Shown here: positions 25,316 through 33,055 of the stretch, in pieces
Numbering within the stretch: position 1 is the stretch's first letter
Layout: each line of letters begins with the position of its first letter
Source: Spirochaetota bacterium
GTDB lineage: Bacteria > Spirochaetota > Spirochaetia > Treponematales > Treponemataceae
Direction: 5' to 3'
Length of the DNA stretch: 64,000 nucleotides
NCBI GenBank assembly: GCA_023393015.1
Contig: JAEWMY010000028.1
Span: 30,073-94,072 of the forward strand
Program-made: the position numbers and the translations under genes
The notes under the pieces: model-generated
The model's input: the letters and a program-made list of their open reading frames with translations, nothing else
Told to the model about the DNA's origin: nothing
The model's database searches: none

Positions 25316-25709
25316 CGCGGAGGCGATGCTCCTCCCGCAAGCGCTCTACGATCGCCTCGTCGGCGGGGGCGAACAGGAAGTCCCCCATTTCGGGAATCGT
25401 CACCCAGCGTATCTCGTCGTGGTCATGAAGGCGTATGTGGCCGTCGAGCAGGATCGCCCGCACGGCGACGAGACGCACGACCTTGTCGCCGTAGTCGTGC
25501 GTCGTTTCGGCGACGATGTCGCCGGTTTCGACCCGGACGTCCATCTCCTCGCGCAGCTCGCGGGAGGCGCATTCGGCGGCGGTTTCGCCCGCTTCCATCT
25601 TCCCGCCGGGAAATTCCCAATACCCGCCAAGCGACATCTCCGCCTTTCGTCTCGCGATGAGGATTCTCCCTTCGCGGTTCTCGATGACCGCGGCGGCGAC
25701 GTCTATCAT
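25299..25709 (-). CDS. Nudix hydrolase, MutT/8-oxo-dGTPase type
   Basis: A 136-residue protein with a complete Nudix box (GGKMEAGETAAECASRELREEMDV, residues about 34-56: G-x5-E-x7-R-E-L-x-E-E). ALIENREGRILIARRK-like start (VIENREGRILIARRKAEMSLGGYWEFPGGK) and the WEFPGGK lead-in are typical of MutT, which cleans 8-oxo-dGTP from the nucleotide pool. Substrate is inferred. The gene is divergent from the thioesterase with overlapping -35 boxes, its -10 ends 6 nt before the ATG, and its last codons lie in a 17-bp tandem repeat. Confidence 0.9.
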   Translation of the reverse strand: MIDVAAAVIENREGRILIARRKAEMSLGGYWEFPGGKMEAGETAAECASRELREEMDVRVETGDIVAETTHDYGDKVVRLVAVRAILLDGHIRLHDHDEIRWVTIPEMGDFLFAPADEAIVERLREEHRLRAKVRH

Positions 25710-25715
25710 GACTCA

Positions 25716-25767
25716 AGTATATCCCTCAATGTCCGGAATTGTCAAAAAAGCCGTTCGCGTGTATCCT
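25716..25767. promoter_or_regulatory. Back-to-back divergent promoters with overlapping -35 boxes
   Basis: Leftward: TTGACA (25740-25745), 18 bp, TATACT (25716-25721), 6 nt, ATG of the Nudix gene. Rightward: TTGTCA (25739-25744), 17 bp, TATCCT (25762-25767), 7 nt, ATG of the thioesterase. The two -35 hexamers share five base pairs, so both promoters cannot easily be occupied together, and both transcripts would be leaderless. Confidence 0.7.
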
Positions 25768-25774
25768 TGAAGGC

Positions 25775-26194
25775 ATGAAACACGTCGCCACGCACACGGT
25801 GAGAAGCTACGAGCTCGACGCCTACAACCACGTCAACAACGCGACCTACCTGCAATACCTCGAATTCGGCAGGATGGAATACCTCCGAGCGATCGGGTTC
25901 GATTACGAGGGCCTCGTGGGCGCGGGCTTCTACCTGTACATCTCGCGCATCGACATCCGCTACCGGGCCTCGGCGCGGCTCTTCGACGTTCTCTCGATAG
26001 AGGTCGAACCGGTCAAGCTCGGCCGCGTCTCGGGAACATTCCGCCAGCGTATCACTAACCAGAACGGCGAATTGTGCGCCGAGGCGGACGTATCCTGGGG
26101 GTGCGTCTCGACCTCGGGCAGGCCGACGAAAATTCCGGACGAATTCATGGTCGCGGGGCTCATGCCCGCGCGCGAGACCCAAGCATCCGAATAA
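25775..26194 (+). CDS. Acyl-CoA thioesterase, hot-dog fold (YbgC/FadM-like)
   Basis: A 139-residue single hot-dog domain. The active-site segment YELDAYNHVNNATYLQYLEFGR carries the Asp and the NHVNNxxY motif typical of YbgC/4-hydroxybenzoyl-CoA thioesterases. It hydrolyses short or medium acyl-CoA in the cytoplasm; the physiological substrate is unknown. The ATG at 25775 overlaps a GAAGG but the promoter's -10 ends 7 nt upstream, so initiation may be leaderless. The DUF1622 gene follows 9 bp downstream and is probably co-transcribed. Confidence 0.9.
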   Translation: MKHVATHTVRSYELDAYNHVNNATYLQYLEFGRMEYLRAIGFDYEGLVGAGFYLYISRIDIRYRASARLFDVLSIEVEPVKLGRVSGTFRQRITNQNGELCAEADVSWGCVSTSGRPTKIPDEFMVAGLMPARETQASE

Positions 26195-26203
26195 GGAGAC
26201 AGC

Positions 26204-26581
26204 ATGCACCTCATCGAATCGGTAATGCACCTTCTCGACGCGATCTCGAGCGTCATCAGCGTCATCAGCGTCGGCGTCGTCATCTACGGCACCTGCATCG
26301 CCATCATAAAATTCCTCAGGAACGAGATCGGCAGATTCAAGTGCTCGTACACCATGCATCAGGTTCGCGTGCTCAGGGCCGACCTCGGGACGTATCTCCT
26401 GCTCGGACTCGAATTCCTCATCGCATCGGATATCCTCAAGACGATAGTAGAGCCCGGAATACAGGAGCTCATGATTCTCGGCGGCATCGTCTTGTTGAGG
26501 ACGGTCCTGTCCTTCTTCCTCGACCGCGAGATCCGCCTCATCGAGCAGGAAGCCCGCGACATGCCCCCGGGCGCGTGCTGA
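26204..26581 (+). CDS. DUF1622-family membrane protein
   Basis: A 125-residue protein with three membrane helices (about 10-38, 60-80, 85-105). It has the DUF1622 hallmarks: IKFLRNEIGRFKCSYTMHQVRVLRADLGTYLLLGLEFLIASDILKTI, in which a polar helix links the first two membrane segments, and RTVLSFFLDREI near the end. Function is unknown; homologues are common in diverse bacteria. The AAGGAG site 6 nt upstream fixes the start. It sits in a two-gene unit with the thioesterase and converges on the PHP gene with 2 bp between stops. Confidence 0.85.
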   Translation: MHLIESVMHLLDAISSVISVISVGVVIYGTCIAIIKFLRNEIGRFKCSYTMHQVRVLRADLGTYLLLGLEFLIASDILKTIVEPGIQELMILGGIVLLRTVLSFFLDREIRLIEQEARDMPPGAC

Positions 26582-26583
26582 CG

Positions 26584-27387
26584 CTATAACGCGACGGCGG
26601 GTCCCGGGAACAGTACGGCGGCGGCGTCTTCGGGTTCGATGCCGATCGCGCGGGCGAATTCGCGCGCGTTCTTCGCCGAGGAAACGACGTCTTCCGGGCG
26701 GTGCGCGTCCGAGTTGCAGATGATCCGCGCGCCGCGAGAGGCCGCGAGCTCCCAGAACTCCCGCACGGGATAGGGAGAGCGCATTCCGCCGTCGCCGGGG
26801 ATGAGGGGGCGCATGAGCCCGAGTCCGTTCACTTCGAGCGGGATTCCCGCCGCGACGGCCGCGTCGACTATATCCCCGCAGGCCGCGCGCACGTCGGCCG
26901 TCATTCGCGTGAACCCGGCCAACAGGAGGTCGGGATGAGCGACGTAGGCGTAGAGACCGCTCTCGATACCCTGACAGGTCAGGTCGACGTAGGGCCGCAA
27001 AAGACGGGCCTCGGCGGCCTCCGGTATGTAGAAAAACTCCCCCGAATCCTCGACCCAATGGGGACCGTACGCGAGAAACTCGGCGCCGCACTCGCCCAGG
27101 AGAAAATCGCGGTACCAGGACTCGTAACGCGGGTGCCATTCGCACTCGAAGCCGAATCGCACGGGGAAGTCCGAGGCGCGGGCCGCCTCGTCGACGAGGG
27201 ACCGGTACGTACCCGTATCGCCGACAGCCATCCTGCTTCCGGCCCAGGTGCCGTCGGGATAGGGACAATGATCGGAAAAACCGAGAGCCAGGCAACCTTC
27301 GGCGGCGGCCTCCCTCGCGTACTCGAGAGGCACGCCCGTCGCGTGCTTGCAAAGACGGGTATGCGTATGGAAACTGCTGATACTCAC
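26584..27387 (-). CDS. PHP-domain phosphoesterase, histidinol-phosphatase-like
   Basis: A 267-residue metal-dependent phosphoesterase. Metal motifs are in place: SSFHTHTRLCKHA (H-x-H), GFSDHCP (DH), FGFECEW (E), AYGPHWV (H), AYVAHPDLL (HPD) and NSDAHRPEDV (DxH). This is the histidinol-phosphatase HisK-type PHP pattern, but without his genes nearby the substrate is open. The start is placed at a GTG (27387), 17 bp after the stop of the upstream gene; no ATG or ribosome site is available, so translation probably depends on read-through from that gene. Confidence 0.85.
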   Translation of the reverse strand: MSISSFHTHTRLCKHATGVPLEYAREAAAEGCLALGFSDHCPYPDGTWAGSRMAVGDTGTYRSLVDEAARASDFPVRFGFECEWHPRYESWYRDFLLGECGAEFLAYGPHWVEDSGEFFYIPEAAEARLLRPYVDLTCQGIESGLYAYVAHPDLLLAGFTRMTADVRAACGDIVDAAVAAGIPLEVNGLGLMRPLIPGDGGMRSPYPVREFWELAASRGARIICNSDAHRPEDVVSSAKNAREFARAIGIEPEDAAAVLFPGPAVAL

Positions 27388-27404
27388 GGGGGGAACTATA
27401 CCGG

Positions 27405-28934
27405 CTATTCGTCCTTGAGGTAAAGCTGCATGAGCATCACGAAGGCGTAAATTTGCTTGTATACCTCGACGATCCACTCCTTGATCGGACGGTCGGCGTT
27501 CATCTCGATCTCCTTCCAGTTGGAGATGAGCGAATGCGGCGTTTTTTCGTGGTCTTCGAGTATCGCCTTGAGACTCCGCGCTATCACGATAAAATGCTGC
27601 GTCCCGTCCGACAGGAATTTGAGGGCCTTGTCGTTGACGTCCTTCAGCTGGGTCCTTATCTGCTTGACGACTTCCTTGTCGCGGTCCGCGCGCGTCAGCA
27701 TCGTCCGGAGCTTCGCGCCGAGCTCGTCGTCCTCGGCGAGGGAATCGTCGAACGCGGTTATCGCGTCGGAAAGTTCGAGAAGCTCGTGAAAGCTCCCCGA
27801 GTAGCCGGTCGACATCGTCGGGATCGTCCACTTGCCGCGGACGAGAAAGAGGTCCGTCAGCGCCCGGATGTCCCGCTTGAAATAGTCGATCAGGAAGGCC
27901 TTCAGGTAGTTGAGTTCCTCCACGTAGAGATACCCGCCGAGCATCTTTTTCTCGAAGGGGGCGTTCGCGCGCTCGGCGTAGTTCTTGAGCCTGACGATCG
28001 ACTCGGTTCCGAAAATCTGCTTGAGGAGCTCGGTCGCCTTGCTCGTCTTCTTTTCCTGGAAAATCTGCTGGATCACCATCTCCGTCTGCGTCTTCATCTT
28101 GGCGAGATAGTTGTCGACGATCCTGTCCGACACGAACGCGGGTTCGACGGCGTAGCCGGGATTCTTCTCGAGATGGCTCACGATCTGCTCGATGACGCCC
28201 GACCTCCTGACCTCGGAAAGGGCGTTCATCAGCTTGTTCCACTGGCCGATGGCGACGGGCTCCACCTCGCGGTACGCCTTGACGACCGCGAATATCCTGG
28301 GCCAATCGGCGTCGAAGGGCAGGGCGTAGGCGACGGTGGCGAAATCCTTTAGATCCTCGAGCACGTACTCGCCGCGAATCGTCTCGAATTTGGGCGTGTA
28401 GTTGAAGGTTCTCTCGGGGAGCGAGGAGTCGAATTTCTTCAGGAGGAAAAAGTAGTCGAAGGAAACGAAATTGACCATGACCTCCAGCTGGGAATAGAGG
28501 CCGTCGATACCCTTGATGGTCTCGACATCGAACTCCGACATGAAGGCGGCAAGCTCGTTCTTGACTTGGGCCGAAAGCTCCTTCGGCGGCGTTTGCTTCC
28601 CGCGCTCCTTGATAGCCTCCTCCGTCAGGCGTTCCTTGAGCTTCACCTGATTCGCGGACAGGGACAACTCCACGAGGACGTTTTTCAAGACGACGGAAGA
28701 GTTCGCGTTGGCGAGTATTACCTGGGCGGAGCCGATGACCTTGTATATTTCATAGAAAAATTTGCCCATGCCGGGCAGGGCCTCTTCGGAGCCGGGGCGG
28801 TACCACTTGTACCTGCTTTTCGAAAGCTCCTTGGCGATCGCCTTGAGCTGTCGTCGCTTTTCCGCCTCGGGATCGTGCGACGAAAAGAAAACGCTTATTA
28901 TGCGTTCAAGGATATTTCCGCTTGCTCCAGCCAT
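27405..28934 (-). CDS. Large soluble protein resembling the spirochaete-restricted DUF5312 family
   Basis: A 509-residue protein with no signal peptide or clear membrane helix, rich in Lys, Glu and Leu and predicted to be mostly helical. It resembles, from memory, the DUF5312 family found only in spirochaetes; this is not verified here. Notable segments are ERIISVFFSSHDPEAEKRRQLKAIAKELSKSRYKWYRPGSEE at the N-terminus and NADRPIKEWIVEVYKQIYAFVMLMQLYLK at the C-terminus. The ATG at 28934 is chosen because TTGACA-17-CATAGT (28941-28969, minus) ends 6 nt upstream. Function unknown. The PHP phosphoesterase follows and is probably in the same transcript. Confidence 0.7.
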   Translation of the reverse strand: MAGASGNILERIISVFFSSHDPEAEKRRQLKAIAKELSKSRYKWYRPGSEEALPGMGKFFYEIYKVIGSAQVILANANSSVVLKNVLVELSLSANQVKLKERLTEEAIKERGKQTPPKELSAQVKNELAAFMSEFDVETIKGIDGLYSQLEVMVNFVSFDYFFLLKKFDSSLPERTFNYTPKFETIRGEYVLEDLKDFATVAYALPFDADWPRIFAVVKAYREVEPVAIGQWNKLMNALSEVRRSGVIEQIVSHLEKNPGYAVEPAFVSDRIVDNYLAKMKTQTEMVIQQIFQEKKTSKATELLKQIFGTESIVRLKNYAERANAPFEKKMLGGYLYVEELNYLKAFLIDYFKRDIRALTDLFLVRGKWTIPTMSTGYSGSFHELLELSDAITAFDDSLAEDDELGAKLRTMLTRADRDKEVVKQIRTQLKDVNDKALKFLSDGTQHFIVIARSLKAILEDHEKTPHSLISNWKEIEMNADRPIKEWIVEVYKQIYAFVMLMQLYLKDE

Positions 28935-28940
28935 ATTTCT

Positions 28941-28969
28941 ACTATGTGCCAAAAGACTTGCGCTGTCAA
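28941..28969 (-). promoter_or_regulatory. Promoter of the DUF5312-like gene, leaderless type
   Basis: Minus strand TTGACA (28964-28969), 17 bp, CATAGT (28941-28946), then 6 nt to the ATG at 28934. No ribosome site. Only 23 bp separate its -35 box from the upstream Rex operator-like palindrome. Confidence 0.65.
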
Positions 28970-28992
28970 CAAATGCAATCTTTGAAACCACG

Positions 28993-29010
28993 CGGTGAAT
29001 TTTTTCACAG
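28993..29010. promoter_or_regulatory. Rex operator-like palindrome 1
   Basis: CGGTGAATTTTTTCACAG, matching the Rex consensus TTGTGAA-N4-TTCACAA at 11 of its 14 fixed positions. It lies 17 bp upstream of the rex -35 box. Confidence 0.65.
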
Positions 29011-29027
29011 CCGTGACAAAAATTTCA

Positions 29028-29057
29028 TTGACACGTCCACTTGCTTCCTGCTATACT
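29028..29057 (+). promoter_or_regulatory. Promoter of rex-serC-serA
   Basis: TTGACA (29028-29033), 18 bp, TATACT (29052-29057). The start point falls inside the second Rex operator. Confidence 0.75.
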
Positions 29058-29059
29058 AC

Positions 29060-29077
29060 CTGTGAAAACTTTCACAA
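29060..29077. promoter_or_regulatory. Rex operator-like palindrome 2, over the transcription start
   Basis: CTGTGAAAACTTTCACAA matches TTGTGAA-N4-TTCACAA at all but one fixed position. It starts 3 bp after the -10 box and ends 11 bp before the rex ATG, so a bound repressor would block the start site. Confidence 0.85.
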
Positions 29078-29088
29078 AGGAGTGTGCG

Positions 29089-29727
29089 ATGAGTCTTCCG
29101 AAACCGACCGCCGAACGCCTGTCACGACTCGCGCACCTCCTGGAACGCCGGGGGAACGCCGGAGACTTCGTCTCCTCCGCCGATCTCGAGCGCCTGACCG
29201 GCTGGCCGAGCCACACCATACGAAAGGACATATCGTCGCTGCCCGACGGCGCCGGGATTTCCACGACGGCGGGCTATGATCCCGCCCGCCTCGCCGGGGC
29301 GATTCGCCAGGCGCTCGGTTTCGGAGACGAGCCGCACAATTGCTGTATCGTCGGCCTCGGCCGACTCGGCTCCGCCTTTCTCGAGTATTCCGGTTTCGCG
29401 GGAAGCCCCTTCACCCTTCTCGCCGGTTTCGACTCGAACGTGAACCGCATCGAGATCCTCAAGGCGGATTTTCCGCTCTACCCGACCTACAAGATGAAAG
29501 AGGTTATCCCGCGCCTCGCCATCCGCTACGCGATCCTCTGCGTGCCGCCGGAACAGGCCGCGCAGACCGCGGACAAACTCGCCGAATGCGGCGTGACGGG
29601 GATCGTGAATTTTACGCCGGTCATTTTCCCGGCCCCGCACGGGGTCGAGGTTGAACAAGTATCAGTCGTCGACGCGCTCGGGACCCTCGCGGCCCGGCTC
29701 GCCTGCGAAAAAAGGAGAGAGTCATGA
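29089..29727 (+). CDS. rex: Redox-sensing transcriptional repressor Rex
   Basis: NAD(H)-sensing repressor of 212 residues. The N-terminal winged helix (about 1-75: PKPTAERLSRLAHLLER, SSADLERLTGWPSHTIRKDISSL) is followed by a Rossmann domain with CCIVGLGRLGSAFLEY and the FDSNVNR strand. The C-terminal part includes CVPPEQAAQTADKLAECGVTGIVNFTP. High NADH releases Rex from DNA. The ATG at 29089 follows AAAGGAG. Two operator-like palindromes flank the promoter, so it should repress itself together with serC and serA; the rex stop overlaps the serC start (ATGA). Confidence 0.93.
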   Translation: MSLPKPTAERLSRLAHLLERRGNAGDFVSSADLERLTGWPSHTIRKDISSLPDGAGISTTAGYDPARLAGAIRQALGFGDEPHNCCIVGLGRLGSAFLEYSGFAGSPFTLLAGFDSNVNRIEILKADFPLYPTYKMKEVIPRLAIRYAILCVPPEQAAQTADKLAECGVTGIVNFTPVIFPAPHGVEVEQVSVVDALGTLAARLACEKRRES

Positions 29728-30836
29728 ATCGCGTGTATAATTTTTCCGCCGGACCTTCCATGCTTCCGGAAGAGGTCCTCAAGCGCGCCGCCGCCGAAAT
29801 GCTCGACTGCAACGGCACGGGCCAGTCGGTCATGGAGATGAGCCATCGGTCCAAGGCATTCGAGCCGATCATCGCGAACACGGAGGCTCTCCTCCGCGAG
29901 CTCATGGGCATACCGGCCAACTACAAGGTTCTCTTCCTCCAGGGCGGGGCGAGCCTACAGTTCGCCATGATCCCGATGAACCTCAAGAAGAAGGGAACGG
30001 CCGCGTACGTCGACACCGGCGTCTGGTCGGGAAAGGCGCTCAAGGAAGCCAAGAAATGGCTCGCGGTCGACGTCGTCGCCTCCTCCAAGGACAAGAATTA
30101 CACCTACGTCCCCAAGGTCGCCAAGGTCGAGGGAGACTATGACTACGTCCACGTCACCTCGAACAACACGATCTTCGGAACGAAGATGAACGCATTCCCC
30201 GAAACCGGGAACATCCCGCTCGTCTGCGACGCGTCCTCCAACATCCTCTCGGAGCCGATGGACGTGAGCAAGTTCGGCATCGTCTACGCGGGGGCCCAGA
30301 AGAATCTCGCCCCGGCCGGCGTCACCGTCGTCATCATCCGCGAGGACCTCATCAGGGGCCCCGAACACGCCGCCGGAGACCTCCCCGCCGACGTGCCGAC
30401 CATGCTCCGCTACGACACCCACGCGGGAGAGGGCTCGATGTACAACACCCCGCCGTGCTACTCGATCTACGTCATGGGCCTCGTGCTCGAGCACATCAAG
30501 AAAACGGGCGGGCTCGCGGCGATTACCAAGGCTAACGTCGAAAAGGCGAAGATTCTGTACGACTTCCTGGACGCGAGCGCCTTCTTCAAGGCTACCACCG
30601 CCAAGGAAGACCGCTCGATCATGAACGTACCGTTCGTGACGACGATAACCGACGCCGAGAAGGCCGACGCGATGAACAAGAAGTTCGTTTCCGAGGCGGC
30701 AAAGGCCGGACTCGTCAACCTCGCGGGACACCGACTCGTCGGCGGAATGCGCGCGTCGATCTACAACGCGATGCCCCTCGAGGGAGTAAAGGCCCTCGTC
30801 GAGTTCATGAAGAAATTCGAGGAAGCCAACAAATAA
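29724..30836 (+). CDS. serC: Phosphoserine aminotransferase SerC
   Basis: PLP enzyme converting 3-phosphohydroxypyruvate and glutamate to phosphoserine. 370 residues, normal length. Motifs: NFSAGPSMLPEEVL, SHRSKAFEPI, FLQGGASLQFAMIPMNL, and the PLP-Lys site in GIVYAGAQKNLAPAGVTVVI. It overlaps rex by 4 bp and precedes serA by 62 bp, in a gap that holds a strong hairpin. The dedicated phosphoserine phosphatase (serB) is not in the window. Confidence 0.97.
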   Translation: MNRVYNFSAGPSMLPEEVLKRAAAEMLDCNGTGQSVMEMSHRSKAFEPIIANTEALLRELMGIPANYKVLFLQGGASLQFAMIPMNLKKKGTAAYVDTGVWSGKALKEAKKWLAVDVVASSKDKNYTYVPKVAKVEGDYDYVHVTSNNTIFGTKMNAFPETGNIPLVCDASSNILSEPMDVSKFGIVYAGAQKNLAPAGVTVVIIREDLIRGPEHAAGDLPADVPTMLRYDTHAGEGSMYNTPPCYSIYVMGLVLEHIKKTGGLAAITKANVEKAKILYDFLDASAFFKATTAKEDRSIMNVPFVTTITDAEKADAMNKKFVSEAAKAGLVNLAGHRLVGGMRASIYNAMPLEGVKALVEFMKKFEEANK

Positions 30837-30849
30837 GTAGGCTTCCCCG

Positions 30850-30878
30850 GGAGTTCGCCGGATCAACCGGCGAACTCC
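30850..30878. other. Hairpin between serC and serA
   Basis: Perfect 12-bp stem GGAGTTCGCCGG (30850-30861) with CCGGCGAACTCC (30867-30878) and a 5-nt loop, without a T-tract. It ends 20 nt before the serA ATG, just before the AAAAGGAG ribosome site. Possibly a processing or mRNA-stability element rather than a terminator. Confidence 0.75.
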
Positions 30879-30898
30879 GCGAAAAGGAGAACGCGTAA

Positions 30899-32110
30899 AT
30901 GCACAAGATACAGACACTCAACAAGATTTCCCCCGACGGACTCGCCCTCTTCCCCCGCGACGACTACGAGATCGCGAGCGAGATCCTCAATCCCGACGCC
31001 GTGCTCGTCCGCTCGGCCGAGATGAACGGAACCGAAATCCCCGCCACGGTCAAGGCGATCGCGCGGGCCGGCGCCGGCGTCAACAACATCCCGGTCGCCG
31101 CCTGCACCGAAAAGGGCATCGTCGTCTTCAACACCCCAGGCGCCAACGCTAACGCGGTCAAGGAACTCGTGATCGGAGCCCTCCTCTTCTCGAGCCGGCC
31201 CGTCCACAAGGCCGCCGCGTGGGCAAAGGGGCTCGCCGGCAAGGGCGACGAGATCCCGGAGCTCGCCGAAAAGGGCAAGAGTCAGTTCGTGGGACCCGAG
31301 ATAAAGGGCAAGACCCTCGGCGTCGTCGGTCTCGGAGCGATCGGCGCTATGGTCGCGAACGACGCGGTCACCCTCGGGATGAACGTCATCGGTTTCGACC
31401 CCTTCATCTCGGTCGACGCCGCCTGGTCGCTTTCGCGGGCGGTCCACAAGGCCGAAAGCCTCGACGCCCTCCTCGCCCAGGCCGACTACATCTCCATCCA
31501 CGTCCCGCAGACGAACGACACGAAGGGATTCGTCAACGCGGACAAGCTCCGGATCATGAAAAAGGGCGTGAGGATCCTCAACTTCGCGCGCGGCGGGCTC
31601 GTGAACAACGCCGACATGATCGCCGCCATCAAGGAAGGCAAGGTTGCCTGCCACGTGACCGACTTCGCCGACGAGGCCCTGCTCGCCTGCGAGGGCGTCA
31701 TCTGCCTGCCGCACCTCGGGGCTTCCACCCCGGAGGCCGAGGAAAACTGCGCTTTCATGGCGGTAAACCAGCTTCGGGACTTCCTCGAGAACGGGAATAT
31801 CGTCAATTCGGTGAACTTCCCCAAGTGCAAGATCGAGGGCTGCATCCCGGAAAAGGGAGCGCGCCTCTGTATCGCGAACAAGAACGTTCCGAACATGATC
31901 GGGCAGATCACGAGCATCCTCGCGGGCGCCAAGCTGAACATCGCCTCGATGACCAACCAGAACCGTGCCGACGTCGCCTACAACCTCATCGACGTGGAAA
32001 CACAGGTTTCCGATAACGTCGTGGCGAATCTCAAGGATATCGACGGGGTAATAGCCGTGCGGGTTATCCCGGGCGGTGCCCCCTGCCACGTTCCGGTAGC
32101 GGAGGAATAA
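30899..32110 (+). CDS. serA: D-3-phosphoglycerate dehydrogenase SerA
   Basis: NAD-dependent first enzyme of serine synthesis. 403 residues, the short type with one C-terminal ACT domain. Landmarks: IARAGAGVNNIPVAACTEKGIVVFNTPGANANAVKEL, Rossmann GVVGLGAIGAMVA, active-site Arg in NFARGGLVNN, Glu in DFADEALL and His in LPHLGAST. The ACT part (about 325-403, IGQITSILAGAKLNIASMTNQNR) suggests serine feedback. Last gene of the Rex-controlled unit; a terminator follows at 32152-32184. Its NAD dependence gives a direct reason for NADH-responsive control. Confidence 0.97.
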   Translation: MHKIQTLNKISPDGLALFPRDDYEIASEILNPDAVLVRSAEMNGTEIPATVKAIARAGAGVNNIPVAACTEKGIVVFNTPGANANAVKELVIGALLFSSRPVHKAAAWAKGLAGKGDEIPELAEKGKSQFVGPEIKGKTLGVVGLGAIGAMVANDAVTLGMNVIGFDPFISVDAAWSLSRAVHKAESLDALLAQADYISIHVPQTNDTKGFVNADKLRIMKKGVRILNFARGGLVNNADMIAAIKEGKVACHVTDFADEALLACEGVICLPHLGASTPEAEENCAFMAVNQLRDFLENGNIVNSVNFPKCKIEGCIPEKGARLCIANKNVPNMIGQITSILAGAKLNIASMTNQNRADVAYNLIDVETQVSDNVVANLKDIDGVIAVRVIPGGAPCHVPVAEE

Positions 32111-32151
32111 GCCTCCCGCAACGATCCTGAAAGAAACTTTCGTCTCCGGTA

Positions 32152-32184
32152 CGCCCCGAAACAACCCGTTTCGGGGCGTTTTTT
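32152..32184 (+). terminator. Intrinsic terminator of the rex-serC-serA operon
   Basis: 10-bp stem CGCCCCGAAA (32152-32161) with TTTCGGGGCG (32169-32178), 7-nt loop, followed by six T. Confidence 0.93.
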
Positions 32185-32237
32185 CGCACTATTTGGAGAT
32201 TTTGCCGACTTTTTCAACTGGATTCCGGGCGCGACGC

Positions 32238-32266
32238 TTGAACTTAGCCGGCTCAGAAAGTATATT
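32238..32266 (+). promoter_or_regulatory. Promoter of the lytic transglycosylase gene
   Basis: TTGAAC (32238-32243), 17 bp, TATATT (32261-32266), with a GGAG site about 10 nt before the ATG at 32306. Confidence 0.65.
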
Positions 32267-32305
32267 TTTCCGGTAAACGTTTGAAATGAGTGGAGTTTAT
32301 CGCAT

Positions 32306-33052
32306 ATGGTATATCCTAACGCAACGAAATCCGTGTACCCCAAAAAAATCGTGCTCGCCGTCTTTGTCTTCGGGCTCGTGGTTTTGGCGGGCAAGGTAAT
32401 CTATACGCAATTCGACACCCTGTCCGGAAGCTTCGTCTCGATGGACGGCGACGCCGAACTCGCGGCAATGGTCGCCCCGGAGAAATTCCATCAAACCGCG
32501 ATGGAGGCCGGTCGCAAGAAGGACTACAGCCTCGCCCTCTACCGCGCCGAGGCGTCACGAAACGACGTAATCTGGTTTTACGAACACATTACCGGCGACG
32601 AAGGAATAACGAGGATTATTCTCGAGCACGCGAGCCTCAACAACATACCGGCGGCTCTCGCCTTCGCGCTCGCCTGGGAGGAAAGCCGCTACCAGCCGCG
32701 CGCGGTCAACAAGAACGCCACCTCGATCGATCGGGGACTCTTCCAGCTGAACAACAAGGCCTTCCCGAAACTCGCCGAAAATGACTTTTTCGTCCCGGAG
32801 ACGAACGCGAAAAACGGACTCGCGCACTTGAGCTATTGCATAGACCTCTCGGGAAACGAGATCGCGGCCCTGGCGATGTACAACGCCGGAACGACGAAGG
32901 TTCGGAACAACAATACGCCGAAGCGCACGCTCGATTACGTGTCGCGCATCCTTTCCTACCGCGAGGGTCTCGAGCGGCTGTTCAACCAGCAAGTCGCTTC
33001 CAAATACTCGATAGACGAAGAGGAACGGGTCAAGCTCGCGAGTCGCCGCTAG
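32306..33052 (+). CDS. Membrane-anchored lytic transglycosylase (SLT domain)
   Basis: A 248-residue protein with an N-terminal membrane helix (about 13-32) and a C-terminal SLT/goose-lysozyme-like domain (about 100-225). The catalytic Glu is in LAFALAWEESRYQPRAVN; supporting motifs are SIDRGLFQLN and the later AALAMYNAGTTKV, the equivalents of the ES, GLMQ and AYNAG motifs of family 1 transglycosylases. It should cleave glycan strands in the periplasm. Single-gene transcript with its own promoter, convergent with the GH5 gene with 3 bp between stops. Confidence 0.9.
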   Translation: MVYPNATKSVYPKKIVLAVFVFGLVVLAGKVIYTQFDTLSGSFVSMDGDAELAAMVAPEKFHQTAMEAGRKKDYSLALYRAEASRNDVIWFYEHITGDEGITRIILEHASLNNIPAALAFALAWEESRYQPRAVNKNATSIDRGLFQLNNKAFPKLAENDFFVPETNAKNGLAHLSYCIDLSGNEIAALAMYNAGTTKVRNNNTPKRTLDYVSRILSYREGLERLFNQQVASKYSIDEEERVKLASRR

Positions 33053-33055
33053 GCC

